Shown here piece by piece: positions 41,922-49,700 of a stretch of DNA of 64,000 nt; the first letter of the stretch is position 1, and every line of letters starts with the position of its first letter. This DNA comes from Paludibacteraceae bacterium. Lineage in GTDB: Bacteria > Bacteroidota > Bacteroidia > Bacteroidales > Paludibacteraceae. Position numbers and translations under genes: made by a program. The stretch is taken from positions 248,001-312,000 of the forward strand of contig JAFYMG010000014.1 in assembly GCA_017556705.1 (NCBI GenBank), given 5' to 3'. The notes under the pieces are model-generated. The model had not been told where the DNA came from. It made no database searches and worked only from the letters and a program-made list of their open reading frames with translations.

Positions 41922-42050
41922 GGCTATTCCTTGTCTTTCGCCTTTCGCCTTATTTGCTGTCAATAATTGTTGACTTAATTGTCTTGAATTGTCGTAATAA
42001 TAGTCAACTCGTATATAGTTCCCTTCTACAATATATACAATTTTGGTAGT
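41922..42050. repeat. Heptamers and TTGTC/GACAA repeats
   Basis: CCTTTCG-type units (41938-41952) are followed by TGTCAATAATTGTTGACTT, TTGTCTTGAATTGTC and GTCAACTCGTATATAGTTCC, the last nearly identical to 39427-39446. No gene is seen in this gap. Confidence 0.55.
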
Positions 42051-42107
42051 GAAAAATCTAATTTCTACCATTTTTGTTGAAAAAAAAGCAAAAGATCCCC
42101 AAAATAT

Positions 42108-42138
42108 TTGGTCATTCCAAAAAAAAGCTGTACCTTTG
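42108..42138 (+). promoter_or_regulatory. Promoter of the Ser/Pro-rich membrane protein gene
   Basis: TTG (42108-42110), 20 bases, TACCTTTG (42131-42138), then CAGCC. Confidence 0.74.
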
Positions 42139-42211
42139 CAGCCTAATATACATTTATATTAGGGCAAGAAAGTCTGTTGAATATTTGTTGAATGATATTA
42201 CATGGTATAAA

Positions 42212-43207
42212 ATGAATCGAAGTCTTAATGTTTTTTTTGGGTTAGTAGTATGCGGTGGTTTGATAGCGGGTTTGTTTATCTGGACCAAGCGCAGTGTGTC
42301 GGATGAATGTGTATTTAATCCCCATGATTTTTACAACTCCATAGGAGGTTCTTCCTATTCTACAGGTTCTTCTTCTGTGGTGTCGGGTGCTACCGATGGT
42401 GGTTGGACTGTGCCTATGCGTAGCAGTTCATCTATGTTCCGCCATCGCGGCGCTTCTTCATACGCGCCTGCGTATTCCGCGCCTAATAGCCCTATCGCCT
42501 CCTCGCCTTATCGCCTAGACGCTTCAGCGTCCCCTCTCTACACCACTTCCAGTGCAACGATGAAGTCTTTTGGTGGTGGCAATGCTATGGGTGGCGGTGT
42601 ATCGATGTCTGGCGGCGCAGTTTCTTCTGCGCCTACAGCCTATAGCCAATCGCCTAATAGCCTTATCGCCTCCTCGCCTATCACCTATAGTCCATCGCCC
42701 ATTGCCTCTTCTCCTGTCGTTAACAACCAAGCCAGTGGCATGGAGCAATACGCTGCAGCTTCCACCTACGATGGCATTGGCAATACCACCAATGGCCCTC
42801 GCGGCATGCGTGGAAGAAGGAATGGTGGACCTAGTGGATTTGGAAACGACTGGTGGAGATGGCTGGATGATTGGTATAATCTGGAAAATGAGAATACGCT
42901 TTGGGGAACGCAAAATGCAGATGGCACATGGTGTCTTACCTACTGGGATTTGCAGAAAGCATATCAGGAGTGGTGCGCTTATATGGAGTCAAAAGGTATG
43001 GCGGGTGCGTTGCCTTCGGAGGATGTGTGGATTGCGTGGTTTATGAATTCAGAGGGTAATCCATATGAGGGTACCAATGGTCGGTTTCAATATGTGCCAG
43101 TCGGAGATGCGCTGCCATTGTTGCTAATCGCGCTCTTGTATGCCCTGTTGGTATTCATGAAGTCGAAAAAAAAACAAGGTCTAACTTCTAACAACATAGT
43201 GTTCTAA
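42212..43207 (+). CDS. Membrane protein with repeat-encoded Ser/Pro-rich region, unknown
   Basis: A 331-residue protein starting at MNRSLNVFFGLVVCGGLIAG. The longer frame beginning at 42074 is set aside because it starts upstream of the promoter -7 box. There is one membrane segment at the N-terminus (about 7-25) and another at the C-terminus (ALPLLLIALLYALLVF, about 302-320). Between them lies a Ser/Gly/Pro-rich region in which NSPIASSPYRLDASASPL and QSPNSLIASSPITYSPSP are encoded by heptamer and hairpin units. A more folded part follows (WWRWLDDWYNLENENTLWG; TYWDLQKAYQEWCAYMES). I do not recognise the family. Confidence 0.68.
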   Translation: MNRSLNVFFGLVVCGGLIAGLFIWTKRSVSDECVFNPHDFYNSIGGSSYSTGSSSVVSGATDGGWTVPMRSSSSMFRHRGASSYAPAYSAPNSPIASSPYRLDASASPLYTTSSATMKSFGGGNAMGGGVSMSGGAVSSAPTAYSQSPNSLIASSPITYSPSPIASSPVVNNQASGMEQYAAASTYDGIGNTTNGPRGMRGRRNGGPSGFGNDWWRWLDDWYNLENENTLWGTQNADGTWCLTYWDLQKAYQEWCAYMESKGMAGALPSEDVWIAWFMNSEGNPYEGTNGRFQYVPVGDALPLLLIALLYALLVFMKSKKKQGLTSNNIVF

Positions 43208-43267
43208 CAATAAAATGGTTTAACAGCGCAGCGTTCTAACTTCTAACAGCGCAGCGGTCTAAAATAA
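43183..43267. repeat. TCTAAC-type hairpin array
   Basis: TTCTAACTTCTAACA linkers alternate with short cores around GCGCAGCGG and ACATAGTG; the array starts inside the end of the previous gene. The same type is at 40558-40592 and 12428-12557. Confidence 0.65.
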
Positions 43268-43274
43268 AACAATT

Positions 43275-45491
43275 ATGAAACATATCTTTTCTTTTCTTAC
43301 AATCGCACTTCTTGCCACCAGTATGATGGCGCAAACGGGTCTTACATGCGAGGACGCCATTCCTGTAGATTCTAATTACGTAGGTCGCGTAGAGGGGCCT
43401 GGCGAGATTTGGTACACGGCAGGTACGTATGATCTGCCATTGAATGTGCATTTTATTCCAGATGATTATAATAGCGAGGATAACAACCCTTACGTAATGA
43501 TCGACGTGACCTGTGAGGAGGGTGTGTACGAAGATCCTAAGATTGATAGTATCTTGACTATGGTGGAGGAACTGGGTTTCTCCTTCCCTGCAGAGATGAT
43601 GTGTGATGCTAGTCAGGTTGGAGATAGGATGGAGTATGATATATTCATTGACGACCTCTATCGCGAGCAATTATCTCAGTTTGGTGTTACCTACAACGTA
43701 AAGGCATTTGTCAAGGTTACGTTCTTTGAGGCAGGTACCATCAGTTTGAAGCCTGATACCATGTTCTCTTCTTGCGTGGATCCATCTAAGTCAAAGTATA
43801 TTGCGTTGAATGATACATTGGATATTCTTGCAAACGATCAAAAAAGTGTGTTTGTGTTGCCATATACTGATTGGCAAAACGATAGTATTCAGTTCGTATG
43901 GACAGGTGATGAGCCTGCTACGGTGTGGGTAGCAGCAGACAACTGCGACTTCAATCCTTCTACGACCAGTAGATATGTGTATGACAACTATGTAGTATAT
44001 AAGGATAAACCATATAAGGTAAATAATCAACGTATTAACAACACCATTAAGGATAACTCAGGTGGTGGATTGTTGTATGCTAAGGTGACTTCTGCTTCTG
44101 CGGGTAAGTTGGTGGCGGAGATCATCCCAGTGCCAAAGCCACAAGGCAATGCTACTCTCTTGGAGTATGGTCAGGCGACATCTATTGCAGCTAATGATAC
44201 ATCGCTCTATTGTTTCTCTAAGGCGTGGACATCTACTCAATTCTTCTCAGCTTCATCCAAGGGTATTACGATGTATGCTTCTGCGCAACCTGCCTTTGAG
44301 TGTTCTGCGGATGATGCTAATGTATTGGCTGTACATCCATTCTATAAGAATAATGGTTTGTCAGAGTTAAGTCTTTCTGATAGGGAGATGTACTCGTTGA
44401 CCTCTAACGCAAAAGATAATTACATCTATGTTCGTTTCCATGCTGCAGAGGCAACTGCCATTACTCCAGAGGAATGGGCTGCATCAGAGTGTGCTGATAA
44501 ATCGTTAACAATAATTAGTGGCAGTGAGATAAGAACTACTACAAGTAACACTAGTACTGTTTATCGTTGGCGTTATGATGATTGGAAAGGTCATGATATG
44601 AATATTTATTGGGGAGGTTCTCGAGGTACTGTGACAATATATTTAGTTGACACATGCTCATTCTCTACAGCGTCTTTGGTGTTGCAGAGTAGTATCAAAG
44701 CTAAAAATACTCTCACAGTTGATGCTGCAACAATTGCTTCATGGGCTGATCGAGTAGATCCGGATGGCTATTTATATGTGCGTTTTAAACCACAAGCTAC
44801 TGGTAATGTAACGCTTACGTCTGTACCTAGTGCAGACCCCATCTACACCACCATCACCGACACTCTCTGCTTCGGCAAAGAATACGATTGGGATGGCACT
44901 ATTTACACCGAGAGTGGCACCTACGAGCAGAAATTTACTGCTCTTAACGGCGCAGATAGCACCGTGACCCTCAATCTGACTATCCTTCCTGAGGTGTTGC
45001 CAACGACCGACGAGGTGACTGTTCGCTACGATGAGTTGCCATATCTATGGAACGATAGCGCTTTTGTAGAGAGCACCGAATATACCGCTACCTTGCAAAA
45101 TAAGTATGGCTGCGATAGCGTGGTGACCTTGAAGCTTACTGTATTGGAGAAGAGCGATATCAAGACAACGGACGATGTGATACTCAACCTCGCGAGTGCA
45201 TTCAAGGTATATACCATGGATCATACCGATTGGGTAGCTCAATCAGTTGTTCTTCATTGGCAAGGCGCAAGCCCATTGCATATCTTCGTAGCGAAAGAGG
45301 AGGTGCATAACCTCACTCCATACAACCGCCATGTGCTTCACTATGAGATGATTCCTGCGGGAGAAGAGTGGATATTGACCAAGGAGCAAATGGCAGCATG
45401 GGAAGCCGAGGCAACAGCCGCAGGTGGTAAACTGTATGTTCGCTTCTTGACGGAGAAGGATGGTCGCCTGACGACGGTCCCAATGGACTAA
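43275..45491 (+). CDS. Large secreted repeat protein, unknown
   Basis: A 738-residue exported protein (signal MKHIFSFLTIALLATSMMA). It is built from internal repeats. Three divergent modules of about 110 residues each carry a tryptophan-rich core and a LYVRF end (IQFVWTGDEPATVWVA; DMNIYWGGSRGTVTIYLV; VVLHWQGASPLHIFVA). Two shorter modules of about 50 residues end in DSTVTLNLTI and DSVVTLKLTV (DTLCFGKEYDWDGTIYTESG), a type common in secreted Bacteroidales proteins. No anchoring domain or C-terminal sorting domain is obvious; the sequence ends right after the third module. It is possibly a binding or adhesion protein. Confidence 0.75.
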   Translation: MKHIFSFLTIALLATSMMAQTGLTCEDAIPVDSNYVGRVEGPGEIWYTAGTYDLPLNVHFIPDDYNSEDNNPYVMIDVTCEEGVYEDPKIDSILTMVEELGFSFPAEMMCDASQVGDRMEYDIFIDDLYREQLSQFGVTYNVKAFVKVTFFEAGTISLKPDTMFSSCVDPSKSKYIALNDTLDILANDQKSVFVLPYTDWQNDSIQFVWTGDEPATVWVAADNCDFNPSTTSRYVYDNYVVYKDKPYKVNNQRINNTIKDNSGGGLLYAKVTSASAGKLVAEIIPVPKPQGNATLLEYGQATSIAANDTSLYCFSKAWTSTQFFSASSKGITMYASAQPAFECSADDANVLAVHPFYKNNGLSELSLSDREMYSLTSNAKDNYIYVRFHAAEATAITPEEWAASECADKSLTIISGSEIRTTTSNTSTVYRWRYDDWKGHDMNIYWGGSRGTVTIYLVDTCSFSTASLVLQSSIKAKNTLTVDAATIASWADRVDPDGYLYVRFKPQATGNVTLTSVPSADPIYTTITDTLCFGKEYDWDGTIYTESGTYEQKFTALNGADSTVTLNLTILPEVLPTTDEVTVRYDELPYLWNDSAFVESTEYTATLQNKYGCDSVVTLKLTVLEKSDIKTTDDVILNLASAFKVYTMDHTDWVAQSVVLHWQGASPLHIFVAKEEVHNLTPYNRHVLHYEMIPAGEEWILTKEQMAAWEAEATAAGGKLYVRFLTEKDGRLTTVPMD

Positions 45492-45572
45492 CGCGCGCCC
45501 GCGTATACATAAAATAGGAGACAACCGACGAATATAGCCTTTGGGTAAAAAGGATATTAACTGAAAATTAGA

Positions 45573-45796
45573 GCGTTGGCGATAAAAGCCCCCGTGCCTT
45601 TACGCCATACACTCTAAACTATACGCCAAACTAAGGGAAGGGGTTGGGGGTAGGCTGATTATTAACTGAACACCCCCGCCCTTTGGGCGAATAATATAAA
45701 ATCCGCAGCGTTGCTGCTGTAGGCTATAAGGCGAAAGGCTAAAGGCGATGAGGTGCGGATTAGCGGCAAAGCCGCGCAAGTGATCTTTGAAATAGT
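45573..45796. repeat. Cassette-associated composite repeat, copy 1 (long form)
   Basis: The gap 45492-45906 holds 80 bases with nothing recognisable, then this element and the promoter of the antitoxin. Left part: CCCCCGTGCCTTTACGCC, ACACTCTAAACTATACGCC, GGGAAGGGGTTGGGGGTAGG. Right part (45670-45796): CGCCCTTTGGGCG hairpin, AATCCGCA paired with TGCGGATT, inner GCAGC-GTT-GCTGC hairpin, AGGCGAAAGGCTAAAGGCG (complement of the heptamer array), GCGGC-AAA-GCCGC hairpin and TGATCTTTGAAATA. Confidence 0.85.
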
Positions 45797-45844
45797 GGAA
45801 TTACCAAATAAATGTGAAAAAGTGTATTTTTTTTCTCTAAATGC

Positions 45845-45875
45845 TTGTGCATATCAAAAAAAAACTGTACTTTTG
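45845..45875 (+). promoter_or_regulatory. Promoter of the toxin-antitoxin pair
   Basis: TTG (45845-45847), 20 bases, TACTTTTG (45868-45875), then CAGCC, 31 bases before the antitoxin ATG. Confidence 0.72.
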
Positions 45876-45906
45876 CAGCCAAAAGTAACCGATAACACCA
45901 AAAGAT

Positions 45907-46074
45907 ATGCAAACGCAAGTAAAATACGATGGTGGTGTGCATGTACACGAGGAACCATTAGTTAATCCAAATTGGCAAAGTCAAACCCACTACTCTCATG
46001 AGGAATTTTGGGATATGGCGTACGCTGATATGGGCAAACGCTATGGGTTGAACGATATTCGTGAGGCTGAATGA
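45907..46074 (+). CDS. Putative antitoxin of ParE-like module
   Basis: A 55-residue protein (MQTQVKYDGGVHVHEEPLVN), too short for family recognition. Its position is what supports the call: it follows a consensus promoter, its TGA overlaps the ATG of the toxin (ATGA at 46071-46074), and it is small and acidic (ends LNDIREAE), as is usual for antitoxins of RelE/ParE toxins. No DNA-binding domain is recognisable, so it may lack autoregulation or use its N-terminus for it. Confidence 0.65.
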   Translation: MQTQVKYDGGVHVHEEPLVNPNWQSQTHYSHEEFWDMAYADMGKRYGLNDIREAE

Positions 46075-46367
46075 TGCGCGTGATCAGATATAGTGCAGAT
46101 GCCTATAATGATATTGTCAAACTCAATGACTATATTGTTCAGCAATGTTGCGCTCCTTTGACCGCTAAACGCTATCTATCAGGTTTGGAGCAACGAATAT
46201 TGTGGTTAAAGCAAAATGCAGACTTGTTTCCTATCGTGCCAGAGCTATCTTTTCAGTTAGGTGCTTCTATCCATCGTTTGAATTATGAGCGAATGGCAAT
46301 CTTGTATTCGATAACAGATGAGGCAGTGTATATTCATCGTATCATACCTCAGAGCATGATTTATTAA
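46071..46367 (+). CDS. RelE/ParE superfamily toxin
   Basis: A 98-residue protein with the ParE/RelE fold pattern: an N-terminal strand (VIRYSADAYNDIVKLNDYI), two helices (TAKRYLSGLEQRILWLKQNA) and C-terminal strands (HRLNYERMAILYSI, DEAVYIHRIIPQSM), the last matching the usual V-x-I-x-R/H-I-x-H/P pattern. ParE toxins poison gyrase and RelE toxins cut mRNA; which applies cannot be told. Two ATG codons are possible (46071 or 46074). It is translationally coupled to the small upstream gene and closed by a terminator. Confidence 0.82.
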   Translation: MMRVIRYSADAYNDIVKLNDYIVQQCCAPLTAKRYLSGLEQRILWLKQNADLFPIVPELSFQLGASIHRLNYERMAILYSITDEAVYIHRIIPQSMIY

Positions 46368-46391
46368 GAATTAGATTTGATATTTTTATCA

Positions 46392-46431
46392 TAAACGGTA
46401 ATTCCACAAAACGGAGTTACCGTTTTTTTTG
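46392..46431 (+). terminator. Intrinsic terminator after the toxin gene
   Basis: AACGGTAATTCC pairs with GGAGTTACCGTT (one wobble) around ACAAAAC, followed by a run of T. Confidence 0.88.
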
Positions 46432-46469
46432 TAATTGTCTCCGCGGTGCGGAGAAAATTGCTGAGAATT

Positions 46470-46692
46470 TGAGTGTAAGCGAAAGGCCCCCATGCCTTTA
46501 CGCCATACACTCTACACTATACACCAAACTAAGGGAAGGGGTTGGGGGTAGGCTGATTATTAACTGACTAACCCCGCCTTTGGGCGATAACATAAAATCC
46601 GCAGCATTGCTGCTATAGGCTATAAGGCGAAAGGCTAAAGGCGATGAGGTGCGGATTAGCGGCTTTGCCGCGCAGTGATCTTTGAAATATTG
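46470..46692. repeat. Cassette-associated composite repeat, copy 2 (long form)
   Basis: The same order as copy 1, nearly identical over its whole length: CCCCATGCCTTTACGCC, ACACTCTACACTATACACC, GGGAAGGGGTTGGGGGTAGG, AATCCGCA...TGCGGATT with inner GCAGC-ATT-GCTGC, then GCGGC-TTT-GCCGC and TGATCTTTGAAATATTG. The terminal hairpin loop differs (AAA versus TTT) while the stem is kept. A small GTCTCCGC...GCGGAGAA hairpin lies just left of it. Confidence 0.85.
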
Positions 46693-46722
46693 TGATATTT
46701 TGATAAAAAAATGCCAAACCTT

Positions 46723-46753
46723 TTGGTTTATTGAAAAAAAATGCATATCTTTG
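46723..46753 (+). promoter_or_regulatory. Promoter of the DUF4143 ATPase gene
   Basis: TTG (46723-46725), 20 bases, TATCTTTG (46746-46753), 19 bases before the ATG. It lies just outside the repeat, so the promoter travels with the gene rather than with the repeat. Confidence 0.68.
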
Positions 46754-46772
46754 CAAAAATTTTCAATAGAAC

Positions 46773-48029
46773 ATGAGAGAAGTAAGCAGAAATGAGTACC
46801 TAACTCGTTTGGAAAGCAAACGAGGGAATCGTATGGTAAAGGTAATTACAGGTATTCGCCGTTGTGGCAAATCGTATTTGTTGTTTACCTTGTTTCGTCG
46901 TCATCTACAGGCGCAAGGTGTGGATGAACAACATATCATTGCGTTGGCGTTGGATGATATGCTCAATGAAGAGTACCGCAACCCTAAGGCGTTATATCAG
47001 TATGTGTTAGATCGCGTTACTGACAATCAAATGTATTATGTCCTATTAGACGAGATACAAATGGTTGAAGGATTTGAGGCGGTGCTGAATGGCTTTCTGC
47101 ATCGTGATAATCTGGATGTGTATGTCACGGGTAGTAACTCACGTTTCTTGTCCTCAGATATCATCACGGAGTTCCGTGGTCGAGGTGATGAGATCCGCGT
47201 CTTTCCATTCCGTTTTGCCGATATATGTACGCTCTACGAGGAGCATCCACAGGTATTACTAAGTCAGTATTATTATTATGGTGGTATGCCACAAGTGTGG
47301 ATGACGGATAATACAAAAGAGCGTGAGCAATATCTGCGTGCTTTGTTTGACAATGTCTATCTATCTGATATTATTGGACGTTATCATCTTCGTGGAGTAG
47401 AGGAGATAGGTATGCTAACGGATGTCTTAGCTTCGGCAGTAGGTTCTTTGACTAATACTACGCGCTTGAGAAATACTTTCAAAAGCGAGTGCAAATCCGA
47501 TATTTCGCAAAACACAATTGGTAGTTACATTGAGTATCTAAAGGATTCTTTTCTCTTGAACGAAGCCAAACGTTATGATATTAAGGGAAGGCAGTATATT
47601 GGAGCGCAGCAGAAGTACTATTTTATAGATTTAGGCTTGCGTAATGCGCGTTTGCAGTTTCGTCAGCAGGATGATGGCCATTTGATGGAGAACATGATAT
47701 ACAATGAGTTGCTTTCTCGTGGTATGTTAGTAGATGTCGGAATTGTTCCTGTTTCAGAAAAGGATGAAAATCAAAAATTGATTCGTAAGCAGTACGAGGT
47801 CGATTTTGTGGTGAATCATGGTAGTCGTAGATACTATATTCAATCTGCTTTTGAGATGCCAACTGGCGAGAAACGCAAACAGGAAACGCAATCTTTCCGC
47901 AAGATAGGCGATGGTTTTAAGCGAATTTTAATACAGAATGCACCTGTTGTTCCGTGGCATGATGACGATGGTATTCTTACTATTTCGCTAACGGATTTCT
48001 TGTTGAAACCAGAAGCATTAGATTGGTAA
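46773..48029 (+). CDS. AAA ATPase with C-terminal DUF4143
   Basis: A 418-residue protein of the AAA_14/DUF4143 family (MREVSRNEYLTRLESKRGNR). Walker A is GIRRCGKS (27-34), Walker B YYVLLDEIQMVEGFE and sensor region VYVTGSNSRFLSSDI with FRGRGDEIRVFPF. The C-terminal half has the DUF4143 nuclease-like fold (YYFIDLGLRNARL; MENMIYNELLSRG; YEVDFVV with DFVVN). These ATPases are abundant in variable regions of Bacteroidota and archaeal genomes; their role is not established. It is a single-gene module with its own promoter, placed between composite repeats 2 and 3. Confidence 0.9.
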   Translation: MREVSRNEYLTRLESKRGNRMVKVITGIRRCGKSYLLFTLFRRHLQAQGVDEQHIIALALDDMLNEEYRNPKALYQYVLDRVTDNQMYYVLLDEIQMVEGFEAVLNGFLHRDNLDVYVTGSNSRFLSSDIITEFRGRGDEIRVFPFRFADICTLYEEHPQVLLSQYYYYGGMPQVWMTDNTKEREQYLRALFDNVYLSDIIGRYHLRGVEEIGMLTDVLASAVGSLTNTTRLRNTFKSECKSDISQNTIGSYIEYLKDSFLLNEAKRYDIKGRQYIGAQQKYYFIDLGLRNARLQFRQQDDGHLMENMIYNELLSRGMLVDVGIVPVSEKDENQKLIRKQYEVDFVVNHGSRRYYIQSAFEMPTGEKRKQETQSFRKIGDGFKRILIQNAPVVPWHDDDGILTISLTDFLLKPEALDW

Positions 48030-48164
48030 CTTATTTTCCTGTTGATGGATTAAATAAGGCATTTTAGATTTGGTACGCAACGCGTACACAATTATCAAAA
48101 TAGGAGCAATTTGCATTATGTGCAAGTTGTTCTTGTTTGTTAGCATGGTTAAAATATCACATAT

Positions 48165-48376
48165 TAAGATTGTCTCCGCATGCGGAGACAGTATATAACA
48201 TACAAATCTGCCACAGGTTGTGGCAGAATCTAATGCAATCAGAAGAAAATAACACCCCGCCCTCGGGCGACAATATAAAATCCGCAGCATTGCTGCTGTA
48301 GGCTATAAGGCGAGAGGCTAAAGGCGATGAGGTGCGGATTAGCGGCTCCGCCGCGCAAGTGATCTTTGAAATATTG
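48165..48376. repeat. Composite repeat copy 3 (short form) with added hairpins
   Basis: The gap 48030-48425 contains the hairpins GTCTCCGC-AT-GCGGAGAC (48170-48187) and CTGCCACA-GGT-TGTGGCAG (about 48208-48226), then the right part of the composite repeat from CGCCCTCGGGCG (48257) through AATCCGCA...TGCGGATT, GCGGC-TCC-GCCGC and TGATCTTTGAAATATTG (to 48376). The long left part of copies 1 and 2 is absent. No promoter of the local consensus is seen. Confidence 0.8.
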
Positions 48377-48425
48377 AAACAATAGTAAAGAAACAAAAAA
48401 AGGCATTTATGAAATTCGCTCGGCA

Positions 48426-49238
48426 GTGCCGAGCAAATTAGGAATAATACCTATTGGTGCTGATATTCAGCCATTTATATTTCGTTCGACAGTGTCGAAC
48501 GAAATTGCAATGCAAGATATTAGTTGTTTTGTCTCAATTGGATTCTCCCAGCATTTTTCAATAATAACTAAAGCTAAAGACCTTTCTGCCCGTTGGTTCT
48601 ATATCCGTAAATCAGCCACAGAGTTTTGGGGCGTTCGCCGTTTGGAGCAAGCTTTGCGTGATGACCTATATCACACATTAGGGGCAATGCCAAGCAATTT
48701 TGAGTTGACTATTCCTAATGAGAAACAACGTGCAGTTGCTATGCAGACTTTCAAGGAGAACCATGTGCTGGATTTCTGGCATGTGGATGATCCCGATCAT
48801 GTAGATGAGCGTGGTGTGGAGCAACATATTGTGAATAATATCAAGAACTTTATGATGTCATTGGGCAATGAGTTCACTTTTATGGGTAATCAGTATCGCG
48901 TGATAGTGGATGAGAAGGAGCGTTTTATTGATTTGCTCTTTTATCATCGAAGGATGCGTTGCATGGTAGCCATAGAGTTGAAGAATGGTGAGTTCCAACC
49001 AGAGTATGCTGGCAAACTCAATTTCTACTTGTCTGCTTTGGATGAATATGTCAAGTTGCCTGATGAGAATCCAAGTATTGGTATTATCTTGTGTAGAGAT
49101 AAGAGTAATACGGAAGTGGAGTTTACTTTGCGTGATATGTCCAAGCCCTTGGGTGTGGCTACCTATCGCAGCGTAGATGAGCTGCCCGAACATTATCGAG
49201 CATTGCCTTCGGCTGATGAGTTACGCAAGTTGATGTAA
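48426..49238 (+). pseudogene. YhcG/DUF1016 nuclease family protein, N-terminal domain lost
   Basis: The frame encodes the C-terminal PD-(D/E)XK part of a DUF1016/YhcG protein: ERFIDLLFYHRRMRCMVAIE with LKNGEFQPEYAGKLNFYL (Asp and E-x-K), then IGIILCRDKSN. It aligns with the intact copy at 52411 only from about residue 125 of that copy. The first codons (GTG at 48426) read through two hairpins, GCTCGG-CAGTG-CCGAGC-like at 48418-48434 and TTTCGTTCGAC-AGT-GTCGAACGAAA at 48480-48504. The DUF1016 N-terminal winged-helix half has been replaced by repeat DNA. An internal start at 48510 (MQDISCF) is possible. It may be dead or a catalytic-half protein. Confidence 0.72.
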
Positions 49239-49306
49239 TTCCATAGGTTGATATATTTCGTTTCTTTACCGATGTGCTAATGCGCATCGGTTTTTTCTAT
49301 TGTTTC

Positions 49307-49358
49307 GATAAAATATTCAGCGGCTCCGCCGCATAGTGATCTTTGAAATATTGAAATA
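49307..49358. repeat. Partial composite repeat (right end only)
   Basis: Only GCGGC-TCC-GCCGC and TGATCTTTGAAATATTG remain (49319-49350). The gap 49239-49700 otherwise holds a short inexact ACGCC-containing stretch (49385-49465) in which I see no gene, then composite copy 4. Confidence 0.7.
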
Positions 49359-49549
49359 GAATAAATGTAGTTTCATTTATGAGATTACGTGCCGAAAATT
49401 CGCCAAACGCCTTAGTGATTTTCCGCCAAACGCCTCAAAAAAAATATCGCCGAATACCTTTAAAAAAGCGTATATAACAGAAAATCAGAGATGTAGCATG
49501 TGCTCTGTAATGCGTTTTTGATGCTTCTATTTTTATTCTATTTTGATAC

Positions 49550-49699
49550 CGCCCTTGGGCGAATAATATAAAATCCGCAGCATTGCTGCTATAGGCTATA
49601 AGGCGAAAGGCTAAAGGCGATGAGGTGCGGATTAGCGGCAAAGCCGCACAAGAACAGAATTATTAACAACTTAAATATAACGCAGCTCCGCTGCAAAAA
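49550..49699. repeat. Composite repeat copy 4 joined to an AACGCAGC-type repeat
   Basis: CGCCCTTGGGCG, AATCCGCA...TGCGGATT with inner GCAGC-ATT-GCTGC, then GCGGC-AAA-GCCGC (to 49650). It continues into TTAACAACTTAAATATAACG and CGCAGC-TCC-GCTGC (49658-49695), a second small repeat found again at 52285 and 53468. It ends six bases before the next start codon. Confidence 0.8.
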
Positions 49700-49700
49700 T

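Noticed and set aside
42074..42211. N-terminal extension of the Ser/Pro-rich membrane protein
   Set aside because: A consensus promoter (42108-42138) lies within it; the ATG at 42212 starts a good membrane segment.
49379..49480. Short frame with Arg/Lys-rich product after the truncated YhcG gene
   Set aside because: About 30 codons of inexact ACGCC-repeat sequence, no promoter and no similarity; treated as noncoding.
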